Part shown: piece after piece, positions 46,063 to 55,800 of the stretch
Layout of the letters: each line of letters starts with the position of its first letter
Position numbering within the stretch: position 1 is the stretch's first letter
The notes under the pieces: generated by a model
Told to the model about the DNA's origin: nothing
What the model saw: the letters and a program-made list of their open reading frames with translations, nothing else
Database searches by the model: none
Position numbers and translations under genes: made by a program
Source of the DNA: Corallococcus soli
GTDB lineage: Bacteria > Myxococcota > Myxococcia > Myxococcales > Myxococcaceae
NCBI RefSeq assembly: GCF_014930455.1
Contig: NZ_JAAIYO010000003.1
Coordinates: 310,001-374,000 of the forward strand
Direction of reading: 5' to 3'
Length of the DNA: 64,000 nt

Positions 46063-47004
46063 TCAGCGCCAGAGGCAGAGCGTGTCGAGGTGGTAGAAGT
46101 CCGACGGCGTGAAGGGGTCCCACGTCTGCCGCACGAAGTAGAGGTGGCGCAGGTCGTTGCTCAGCGTGGGGTGGAACTCATCCTTCACCGTGTTCACCGC
46201 CGGCCCCAGGTTGAGGGCCTGGGTCCAGGTGCCCGCGACGTTGAAGCTCACGTAGAGGTCGCCCAACCCGTAGCCTCCGGGGCGGTTCAGCGACGCGAAG
46301 ACCAGCACCCGCCCATCCGGGGACACCCACGGGTTGTACTCCCAGGTGTCGGGGCTGTTCAGCGCGGGGCCCAGGTTCTCCGGCGCCGCGTAGCTCCGGC
46401 CCTGACGCCGCGCGCGGTACAGCTCGAAGTCCGTTTCGAACGTGCCGCTCGCGAAGTAGAGCGTCCCGTCACGCGTCACGCTCACGTAGAGCTCCTGCTT
46501 CGGCGTGTTCACGCGCGCGCCCAGGTGTTCGGGCTCCCCCCAGCCTCCTCCCCGGACGCGGTGCACCACCCAGAGGTCGGTGTCCTCGCGCTCCGGGCCG
46601 CCGTTCACGGGCCGGGTGGAGGAGAAGAAGAGCGACTGCCCATCCGGTGAGACGAACGGATCCGAATCCCTGTACGTGCCCGAGAACGACACCACCTCCC
46701 CCGGGCCGTAGTGGCCGTTGTGCAGCCGCGTCACGTAGATGGCCTGGTAGGGCGGCTGGTCGGATTCGACGTGGTAGTACGCCGTCCTCCCGTCCGGATC
46801 GAACACCAGCCGGTACTCCGAACGGTCCTCCAGGGAGATCTCCCCCGGCGCGAACAGGCTGCCCCCTGGCTCGCACCAGGGCCCGGAGGCGGAGGACGAC
46901 TCCGGCTCAAGGGCCTGGGCTCCGGCGGTGCCGGACACCGTCACCACGGAGAGGGCGAGGAAGAGGCTCTTCGACCACGACTGGAGCTTCGCGAAACGCC
47001 GCAT
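46063..47004 (-). CDS. Secreted PD40/WD40-like beta-propeller protein
   Basis: The 313-residue protein has a signal peptide (MRRFAKLQSWSKSLFLALSVVTVSGTAGA) and several PD40-type repeats of TolB-like propellers: RLVFDPDGRTAYYHV, DPFVSPDGQSLFFSS, VSVTRDGTLYFAS, NPWVSPDGRVLVFAS and HPTLSNDLRHLYFV. The ATG at 47004 is chosen because AAGGAG lies 6 bases upstream. The ATG at 47010 abuts that site. It probably sits in the periplasm or outside the cell as a binding or scaffold protein. No enzyme motif is seen. Confidence 0.82.
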   Translation of the reverse strand: MRRFAKLQSWSKSLFLALSVVTVSGTAGAQALEPESSSASGPWCEPGGSLFAPGEISLEDRSEYRLVFDPDGRTAYYHVESDQPPYQAIYVTRLHNGHYGPGEVVSFSGTYRDSDPFVSPDGQSLFFSSTRPVNGGPEREDTDLWVVHRVRGGGWGEPEHLGARVNTPKQELYVSVTRDGTLYFASGTFETDFELYRARRQGRSYAAPENLGPALNSPDTWEYNPWVSPDGRVLVFASLNRPGGYGLGDLYVSFNVAGTWTQALNLGPAVNTVKDEFHPTLSNDLRHLYFVRQTWDPFTPSDFYHLDTLCLWR

Positions 47005-47116
47005 GTGCATCTCCTTTGCTGAAGCCACCGTCGCCCGTCGGCGGCGAAGGCGTCCAAGGAGATGTGACGAACCGTGGAGGGTCCGGGATGAACGGTGGAG
47101 TCGCCGCGCGCGGGCC

Positions 47117-47902
47117 CTACGTCGGCAGCTCGAGCGCGCGCTGCACCTGGGCGCGATAGCTGCGCCCCGAGGTCAGCCGCGTGCCGTCCCGCAGGACGAA
47201 CACGTACTCACCCGGGGGGAGCGGCTCCACCTCCTCGATGCGGTCCAGCCGCACGATGAACGAGCGGTGCGCGCGCAGGAACTGCTTCGGGTCGAGCTTC
47301 GCCTCCAGGGCGCTCAGCGTCTCACGCGTGAGGTGGGACTGCTTCCCCACCTGCACGGAGACATAGTTGCCCTCCGCCGTCAGGTAGTCGATGTCCTCCA
47401 CCTGGAGGAAGCGCATGCGCCAGCCCACCCGGGCCACCAGCCGCGTCACGTAGCGCTCGGGTTCGTGGGGCGGACGGCGGGTGAGCGCTTCGAGCCGGGC
47501 GAGCAGCTCCGTGTCCAGCGGGGACGCCAGGGCCTTGCGACGGTCGCGTGCCCTCGCGAGGCTCTGACGGAAGCGCTCCCGGTCGAACGGCTTGAGCAGG
47601 TAGTCGAGCGCGTTGGCCTCGAACGCCTGCACCGCGAAGTCGCGGTGGGCCGTCACGAAGATGACCGCGGGCGGGGACTCCGGCGGCAGCGCGCGCAGGA
47701 CGCCGAACCCGTCCGGCCCCGGCATCTGCACGTCCAGCAGGACGAGGTCCGGCCGCTCGGCGTCAATCGCCGCGATGGCTTCGTTGCCGTTACGGCACTC
47801 CCCCACGAGCTGCATGTCGCCGGCCTCGGCCAGCAGGTCCTTCAGCCGCTCGCGGGCGAGCCGCTCGTCGTCGACGATGAGCACGCGCAAGGGGGCGCTC
47901 AC
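47117..47902 (-). CDS. LytTR-family response regulator
   Basis: The 261-residue protein has a receiver domain (acidic pair at 11-12, phosphoacceptor Asp57 in VLLDVQMPG, and the conserved Lys in LLKPFD) and a C-terminal LytTR DNA-binding domain (about 155-261; VEDIDYLTAEGNYVSVQVG, LRAHRSFIVRLDRIEEVEPLPPGEYVFVLRDG). The GTG at 47902 overlaps the stop of the kinase gene by 4 bp, so the two are translationally coupled. The target genes are unknown. LytTR regulators often control envelope or transport functions. Confidence 0.93.
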   Translation of the reverse strand: MSAPLRVLIVDDERLARERLKDLLAEAGDMQLVGECRNGNEAIAAIDAERPDLVLLDVQMPGPDGFGVLRALPPESPPAVIFVTAHRDFAVQAFEANALDYLLKPFDRERFRQSLARARDRRKALASPLDTELLARLEALTRRPPHEPERYVTRLVARVGWRMRFLQVEDIDYLTAEGNYVSVQVGKQSHLTRETLSALEAKLDPKQFLRAHRSFIVRLDRIEEVEPLPPGEYVFVLRDGTRLTSGRSYRAQVQRALELPT

Positions 47903-48951
47903 GGGGCCGGCTCCGTGTGGAAGGGCAGGGCGAGCGCCACCGTGGTGCCGCCGCCCACGGCGTCCCGCAGCTCCAGGCGGTGGGCGCCGCCGTAGAGCTG
48001 CACCAGGCGCTCGCGGGTGATGCTCAACCCCCGCCCGCCTCCCGTGCTCCGGGAGACGTCCGCCGGAGCCTCCTGGAGGCCCACCCCGTCGTCCCGCACC
48101 TCCAGGTGCAGCTCGGCGCCCGCGCGCCGCGCGACCAGCGTCACCGTGCCCGGTTCGGTGCCCGGCGCGATGCCGTGCTGGATGGCGTTCTCCACGAGCG
48201 GCTGGAGCACCAGGTGGGGGACGTGCGCGGCGAGGGCGTCCTCGGCGATGTCCTGCTTCACCGTGAGCCGGTCCGCGAAGCGCACCCCCTGGATGTCCAG
48301 GTAGGGCTGGAGGGCGCGCAGCTCGTCCTGGAGCGACACCTCCTCGGTGGCCGCGGCGTCGAGCGCGCCGCGCAGCAGGTCGCTCAGCCGCGCGATCATC
48401 CGCTCGCTGCCGTCCGGGTCGCGGTGCACCAGGGCGGAGATGGAGTGCAGGGTGTTGAAGAGGAAGTGGGGGTGGAGCTGCGCCTTGAGCGCGTGCAGCT
48501 GCGCGCGGGCGAGCTGCGTCTCCCGCAGCCGGAGCTGGTCCGCGTAGTAGAGGGCGTGCGCCACGCCGAGCACCGTCATGTAGATGAACGGATTGGAGAG
48601 CAGGGCGTGCATGAGCACGTTCTCGAAGGGGGGCCGTACGTCGTACCAGCCCACCCAGGGGTCCAGGCTGAAGATGATCGTCGCGCGGATGGACGCGATG
48701 ACGAGCACGCCGCCCAGGTGGAGCGCGACGCGCGAAGCCCAGCGCCGTCGCTCCAGGGGGAAGCGCAGGCCGAGCTGGAGGATGGCGACGGAGAGGGGCA
48801 CCCAGAGCAGGTGGGCGCTCAGCGACGTGAAGAGCGCGTGCGACCAGCTCACTCCCCGGACGGAGTGATCCTCGCTCGCGCCGGCCAGACCCGCCAGCGT
48901 CCAGTACGCGAATGCGGCCGCCCACGCCTGCCATGTCCCGCGACGTCCCAT
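47899..48951 (-). CDS. LytS/YehU-type sensor histidine kinase
   Basis: The 350-residue protein has several hydrophobic N-terminal segments (about 8-25, 40-62, 74-96 and 112-136), then the His_kinase motif AQLHPHFLFNTLHSI with the likely phosphoacceptor His162. It also has an ATPase domain with the N box (VLQPLVENAIQHGI), VRDDGVGL and GRGLSITRERL. There is no large sensory domain, so the membrane part is the sensor. The ATG at 48951 lies 8 bases after a CATAGT that could be a -10 element, suggesting a leaderless transcript. It pairs with the LytTR regulator. Confidence 0.93.
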   Translation of the reverse strand: MGRRGTWQAWAAAFAYWTLAGLAGASEDHSVRGVSWSHALFTSLSAHLLWVPLSVAILQLGLRFPLERRRWASRVALHLGGVLVIASIRATIIFSLDPWVGWYDVRPPFENVLMHALLSNPFIYMTVLGVAHALYYADQLRLRETQLARAQLHALKAQLHPHFLFNTLHSISALVHRDPDGSERMIARLSDLLRGALDAAATEEVSLQDELRALQPYLDIQGVRFADRLTVKQDIAEDALAAHVPHLVLQPLVENAIQHGIAPGTEPGTVTLVARRAGAELHLEVRDDGVGLQEAPADVSRSTGGGRGLSITRERLVQLYGGAHRLELRDAVGGGTTVALALPFHTEPAP

Positions 48952-49034
48952 GGGCCGGCACTATGCTTGATGCGGCGCCCTCCAACCATGGCCCCGCCGG
49001 GACGTGATGGGCCCGTCCGGTGTAAAGGGGGCGG

Positions 49035-49859
49035 ATGAACGACGTGAACCTGATGGAGATCGCGCGGCGTTTCGAGCGCAAGCAGGCCGAGGCCGTGGTC
49101 GCGCTGGCGACGGAGTCCGCCCCCCTGGCGGATGGCTGGATGGTGTTCGGGGGCGTGGGCTCCTACGTGAACAAGTCCTGCGGCTACGGCCACGGGCGGG
49201 AGGTCACCGGCGCGGAGCTGGATGCGCTGGTGGAGTTCTTCTCCTCGCGTGGGGTGGAGCCCAAGGCGGAAATCAGCCCGTTCGTCCCGGTGACGCTGCT
49301 GCATGCGCTGGCGGAGCGGGGCTTCGTGCTGCGCGAGTTCGAAACGGTGCTGTACCGGCCGCTGCGCGACGTGGAGGCGCTGCGCAAGCTGGGCCAGGGC
49401 GCGCCCTCGGAGCTGGTCATCAAGCGCGTGGACCCGAGCGACGACGCTGCGGTGCGCACCTTCGCCGAGGTCTCCGGCAGCGGCTTCGTGCCGGAGGGGG
49501 AGAAGATGTCGGACCTCTTCCTGTCGCTGGGCATGAAGGGCGCGCGCACGCCGGGGACGGACGCGTTCGTGGCGTGGCTGGACGGCGTGCCCGTGGGCGC
49601 GGGGGGCTGCGAGTCGAGCGAGGGGCTCACGACGCTGTTCGGCACGTCGGTGCTGCCCGCGTACCGTCGCCGCGGGATTCAGCAGGCCCTCATCGCCGCC
49701 CGGCTGGCGCGGGGCGTGGAGCGGGGCAGCGACCTGGCCGCCATCATGTCCGCGCCCGGCATCCCCACCGAGCGCAACGCCATGCGGCTGGGCTTCCTCA
49801 TGGCCTACTGCCGCGCCGTGCTGGTGAAGCACGGCGCGGGGCTGGCGCCCTCCCCGTAG
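49035..49859 (+). CDS. GNAT-family N-acetyltransferase
   Basis: The 274-residue protein has a C-terminal GNAT domain with the acetyl-CoA binding motif in LFGTSVLPAYRRRGIQQALIAARL (RRRGIQ matching Q/RxxGxG/A) and GIPTERNAMRLGFLMAYCRAVLVK at the end. The N-terminal 120 residues (VVALATESAPLADGWMVFGG, SYVNKSCGYGHG) are a second, degenerate GNAT-like half, as in tandem-GNAT proteins. The substrate is unknown. It converges on the NRPS gene with a 2-bp gap, which does not imply involvement. Confidence 0.85.
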   Translation: MNDVNLMEIARRFERKQAEAVVALATESAPLADGWMVFGGVGSYVNKSCGYGHGREVTGAELDALVEFFSSRGVEPKAEISPFVPVTLLHALAERGFVLREFETVLYRPLRDVEALRKLGQGAPSELVIKRVDPSDDAAVRTFAEVSGSGFVPEGEKMSDLFLSLGMKGARTPGTDAFVAWLDGVPVGAGGCESSEGLTTLFGTSVLPAYRRRGIQQALIAARLARGVERGSDLAAIMSAPGIPTERNAMRLGFLMAYCRAVLVKHGAGLAPSP

Positions 49860-49861
49860 GT

Positions 49862-52800
49862 TCAGGGCTCCGTGGCCGGTGCGAGGCTCCGGAGCCCTGC
49901 CTCCAGTCGCTCCGCGAGGCCCTGGACGTTCGGGGCCTTGAGCAGCGTGTAGTGGTTGCCCGGCAGCGTCTGGCGCACCAGCTCGCCGTCGATGAGCGCC
50001 TCCCAGCCGTCATCCCTGGCGGGCCCTTCGCCCGCTTGCAGCAGCAGGACGCGGCCCGCGTACCGTCCAGGGCGGTAGTGCTTCAGCGCCCGCAGGTTCT
50101 GGGTGAACACCTGGAGGAGCGTTTGCCCCTGGGCGCCCTGCGCTTCCGGCGCGGCGAGCTGCCCCTGGTCGAGCTCGAAGAGGGCCGCGACCTCCTGGGG
50201 GTCCCCCACGTCGAACGCCACCCGGTCATCCTTCGCCGGGCTGGGGTCGACGAGCGCGAGCAGCGCCACCGTCTCACCCCGCGCCTGGAGCTGGCGGGCC
50301 ATCTCGTAGGCCACCACGCCGCCCATGGACCAGCCGCCCAGTCGGTAGGGCCCCTGGGGCTGCACGGCGCGGAGGGCGTCCACGTAGAGCGCCGCCATCG
50401 CTTCCACCGTGTCCAGTGGGGGGCGCTCTCCCTCCAGCCCCTGTGACTGGAGTCCATGGAAGGGCTGATCCGGGCCGAGCTGCTTCGCCAGCTCCGCGTA
50501 CGCCAGCACGTTGCCTCCCACCGGGTGGACGCAGAAGAAGGGCGGCTGGCTGCCCCCGGGCTGGATGGGCACGAGCGGGGAGAAGGTCGTGGGCGCCCTT
50601 CGCAGCAGCAGGGCCAGGGCCTCCACCGTGGGGGCCTGGAACAGCGCGGCCAGTGGCAGGTCGCGGTGGAGCCGCTCGCGGATGCGCGCCATCAGCTTCA
50701 AGGCGAGCAGGGAGTGGCCTCCCAGGTCGAAGAACGGCTGGGTCACCCCGATGGGGCTCCGGCCCAGCAGCTCCTCCCAGAGCGCCACCAGCTCCCGCTC
50801 CAGCGCGTCGCGCGGCGCGATGACGGTGTGCTCCAGCAGGGGCCCGCGGTCGACGTCCGGGGGTAGGGGCTTCTCCGGGACGACCTTGCGGCCCAGGGCT
50901 TCGGCGTCGAGCAGGGGCCGGCGATCCAGGGGCGCGTCGGGCGCGGTGAGGGCGTCTTCCAGCAGCCGGGTCCATTGCTCCATCAGGTGCTGGACCGTGG
51001 CGGCATCGAAGAGCTCCGCGCTGTAGGAGAGCGAGCCCTGGAAGCCTTCGGGGATGCGGACGAGGGCGAGGTCCAGGTCGAACTTCGCCAGCGGCGCGCT
51101 CACCTCCAGGGCCGTCAACGTCAGGTCAGGGAGGCCCACCTCCGACTCCGGGGTGTTGTGCAGGGAGAAGACGGCCTGGAACAGCGGCGTGCGTCCCAGG
51201 TCGCGCCTGGGTTGGAGGGCCTCCACCAGCCGCTCGAAGGGGACGTCCTGGTGTTCGTACGCGTCCAGCGTGGTGGCGCGCACCTGGGCGACCAACTTGC
51301 GGAAGGACGTGTCCGCGCCGAAGCGGGCCCGGAGCACGAGCGTGTTGATGAAGAAGCCGATGAGACCTTCGGTGTTCGCGTGCCGCCGGCCCGCGATGGG
51401 CGTGCCCACCAGCACGTCGTCCTGGCCGGCGTAGCGGGACAGCAGCGCCTGGAACGCGGCCATCAGCACCATGAAGGGCGTGGCGCCCTCGTGCTTCGCC
51501 AGGGACTCCACCGCGTCGCTCAGGGCCGGGGACAGGGCCACGCGGAGGATGTCCCCCTGGGACGAGCGCTTCGCCGGACGGGGCCGGTCGGTGGGCAGCG
51601 CCAGCTCCAGCGGGGCTCCGGCGAGCTGCCGCCGCCACCAGTCGAGCTGACCCTCCAGCACCGCGCCCTCCAGCCACGTCCGCTGCCACACGGCGTAGTC
51701 CGCGTACTGCACGGGCAGCTCGGGCAGGGGGGAGGGGTGGCCCTGGCGGAAGGCTTCGTAGAGCGCCACCAGCTCGCGCACGAGCACCCCGAAGGACCAG
51801 CCGTCCGACACGGTGTGGTGCAGGCACAGGAGCAGCAGGTGGTCGCGCGCGCCCAGGGGCAGGAGCGTGAAGCGCGCCAGCGGCCCCCTGCCCAGGTCGA
51901 ACGGTCGCAGCGCGTCGCGGGTCGCCCGCCGCCGGGCCTCGGCTTCGCGCGCGTCCTCGGGCAGGTGGCCCAGGTGCTCGATGCGCAGCACCCCGGGCCG
52001 GGCCGGGTGGACGCGCTGGCGCGGCTCTCCGTCCCGCGCTTCGTATGTGGTGCGCAGGACTTCGTGTCGCTGCACCAGCGCGTCGAAGGCCTGCTGGAGG
52101 GCGGACACCTCCAAGGTGCCGGACAGCCGCAGCGCGAAGGGCATGTTGTAGAGCGGGCTGCCCGGCTCCAACTGGTCGATGAACCAAAGCCGCTGCTGCG
52201 CGAAGGACAGCGGTGGCGGCTCCTCCTGTCTCGCCCGGGTGAGGGGTGGCAGGGCGGTGGACCTCGCCGCTTCCGGCAGCCGCTTCGCGAGGGCCGCCAC
52301 GGTGGGGGACTCGAAGAGGGTCCGCACGGCCAGCTCCACGCCGAAGCGCGCGCGCACCCGGGCCACCACCTGCGTGGCCAGGAGCGAGTGGCCGCCCAGC
52401 TCGAAGAAGTTGTCGTGGCGCCCCACGGCGGGCACGCGCAGCAGCTCACCCCAGAGGGCCGCGAGGCGCTCCTCGGTGGGCTCGGTCGGGGCTTCGTAGG
52501 TGCTCGCCGGAAGGTGTGACGCATCCGGGGCGGGCAGGGCCTTGCGGTCCACCTTCCCGTTGGGCGTCAACGGCAGCGCGGACAGGGCCACGAACGCGGT
52601 GGGCACCATGGAGTCGGGCAGGTGCTTGCGCAGGTGTTCGCGCAAGGGGGCGGTGTCCACCTGGGGCGCGACGTAGGCCACGAGGCGCGCATCGCCTGGA
52701 GCGTCCTCGCGCACCAGGACCACCGCGTCCCGGACGTCCGGGTGCGTGCGCAGCGTGGCTTCGATTTCGCCGGGCTCGATGCGGTGGCCGCGCAGCTTCA

Positions 52801-55800
52801 CCTGGAAGTCCAGGCGGCCCATGAACTCCAGCGTCCCATCCTCGCGCCAGCGCGCCTTGTCCCCCGTGCGGTACAGGCGCGCGCCGGGCTCGGGGCTGAA
52901 GGGGTCGGGGAGGAAGCGCTCCGCGGTCAGGTGTGGCCGGCCCAGGTAGCCCCGGGCGAGCCCTTCGCCCGCGATGCACAGCTCTCCGGGCAGGCCGAAG
53001 GGCGTCAGCTCCTGGCGCGCGTCGAGCACGTAGGCGCGCAGGTTATGCAGCGGCCGTCCGATGACGGGCCGGGCGTGGGACGTGCCCTGGATGTCCCAGA
53101 CGGTGGCGTCCACGGTGCACTCCGTGGGGCCGTAGGCGTTGAAGGCCCGCGTGCGCCGGGCCGCGGCGAGCTGGGTCCAGAGCACTTCGTCCACCGCCTC
53201 GCCGCCGACGGTCAGCAACGACGGCGGACGGGCGCGCTCCAGCATCCCGGCCTCCAGCAGGGGCTTGAGCTGCGCGGGGGTGCAGTCCAGCGCGTCCACC
53301 CGCGTCGCCTCCAGCCACGCGAGCAGCTGCTCCGGATCCCTCCGCGCATCCTCGGGGACGATGCAGAGGCAGTGGCCGTCCAGGAGGTGGAGGAGCTGGG
53401 CGATGGAGGCGTCGAAGTGCAGCGGCGCGTTGAGCGTGACGCGCTGACCGGGCGTCAGGCCGGCGTAGACGGACCGCTTCAGCGCGGCACGCAGGTGGAG
53501 CACCGAGCGGTGCCGCACCATCACGCCCTTGGGCATGCCCGTGGAGCCGGACGTGTAGATGACGTACGCCAGATTTCCAGCGAGCGCCGACGAAGGCGGG
53601 GCCTGTCGGGACCGCGCGGACAGCCGCTCCTGTTCGTCGTCGAGCCGCACCACCTGGGGTACGTCCGGGCTCCACGCCTCCGCGAGGGCCCGCGAGGTCA
53701 CGAGTACGGAGGCGCCGCAGTCGCGCAGGAGCAGGGACCTGCGCGCGGCGGGGGCCGCGGAGTCCAGGGGCACGAAGGCGCCCCCGGCCTTGAGCACCGC
53801 GAGCAGCGCGACGATGGCGTCCACCGAGCGCTCCAGGCACAGCCCCACCGTCACCTCCGGTCCCACGCCCCGGGCCCGCAGCTCCCAGGCGAGCTGGTTG
53901 GCGCGAACGTCGAGCTGTTCGAAGCAGAGCGTCGTCTCCTCGAACGCCACGGCGTCCGCGTGCGGGGTGCGCGCCGCCTGTTGTTCGAAGTGTCCGTGCA
54001 GCGTGCCTTCGCGCTCGAAGTCCGTGACGTCGCCACGGCCGATGGCCAGCAGGTTCGCCCGGTCCTCCGGTGTGACGAGCGACAGCTCCCGCAGCGGCGC
54101 ATCCGGCCGGGCGAGCGCGGCCTCCAGCAGCACGCGCAGGTGGGTGACGAGCCGCGTGGGCGTCGGGCGCTCGAACAGGTCCGTGGCGTACTCCAGCGTC
54201 CCTTGGAAGCCGTCCTCCTGTCGGTGCAGGTCCAGGCTCAGGTCGAACTGGGACATGACGCGGTCGCCGATGCGCGCCGGACGGAAGGTGAGGCCGGGCA
54301 CCGACAGCTCCGCCACCGGGGCGTTCTGGAGCGCGAACATCACCTGGAAGAGCGGCATGCGGCCCAGGTCGCGCGTCTGTTGCAGCGACTCCACCAGCCG
54401 CTCGAACGGGATGTCCTGGTGCTCGTAGGCGCCCAGCGTGGTGGCGCGCACCTGGGCCAGCAGCTCCCGGAACGTCGTCCGGGGACCGAAGCTTCCGCGC
54501 AGCACCAGCGTGTTGACGAAGAAGCCGATGAGGCCTTCGGTCTCCGCGTTGCGGCGGTTCGCGATGGGCGAGCCCACCAGCACGTCGTCCTGCCCGGCGT
54601 GGCGGTGCAGCACCGTCTGGAAGGCCGCGAGCAGCACCATGAAGGGCGTGACGTTCTCCCGCGAGGCCAGGGCCTCCACCTGTTCGGCCAGGTGCTGGGG
54701 CAGGTGCACCGGCACGCGGTCGCCGCGCTGGGTGGAGACGGCGGGGCGGGGCTTGTCGGTGGGGAGCTCCAGGACGCGGGGCGCTCCGGCCAGCTGCTGC
54801 TTCCACCAGTCGAGCTGGGCTCGCAGCGCTTCGCCCTGGAGCCAGCCGCGCTGCCAGAGGGCGAAGTCCGCGTACTGCACGGGCAGCTCCGGGAGCACGG
54901 GCGCCCGACCTTCGTGCAGGGCTTCGTAGAGGGCGGTCAGCTCCCGGGCCAGCACGCCCAGGGACCAGCCGTCGGACACGATGTGGTGCAGGTGGAGCAC
55001 CAGCACGTGCTCCTGCGCGTCCAGCTTCAGCAGCAGGGCGCGAATCACCGGCCCGTGCTCCAGGTCGAACGGGCGCTGGGACTCGGCCGTCGCCAGGCGC
55101 TCCGCCTCCCGCTGCCGCTCCTCGGCGGACTCCCACCCCGTCAGGTCCACGCGCTCCAGGGGCACGGGGGCCGCGTCGCGGATGTGCTGCACGGGCTGGA
55201 CGCCGTCCACGCGGAAGGTGGTGCGCAGCGCTTCGTGCCGCGCCACCAGCGCATCCAGGCTTCCTCGCAGCGCGGCCTCGTCCAGCGCCCCGAGGAGCGT
55301 CAGGGCGAAGGGCATGTTGTAGAGGCTGCTGCCCGGCTCCAGTTGATCGATGAACCACAGCCGCTGCTGCGCGAACGACAGCGGCAGGGCGGCGGGCCTC
55401 GGCGCGCGCGTGAGGGGCGGCACCCCGGACGTGCCCGCGAAGGTGGAGAGGCGGGCCGCGAGCGTGGCCACGGTGGGCGCGTTGAACAGCTCGCCCAGGG
55501 GCAGTTCCACCCCCAGCATCCGGCGGATCCGCGACACCACCTGCGTGGCCAGCAGTGAGTGGCCGCCCAGCTCGAAGAAGTCGTCGTGGATGCCCACCGC
55601 TCCGGGCTCCAGGTGCAGCACCTCCGCCCAGATGGCGGCGAGCTGCGTCTCTACCGCATCGCGGGGCCCTTCGCGCGTCGTGCCTTCGGGCCGGGACGCT
55701 TCGGGCGCGGGCAGGGCCTTGCGGTCCACCTTGCCGTTCGGGGACAGCGGCAGGGCCGGCAGCTCCACCCACGCGGACGGCACCAGGGGATCGGAGAGCT

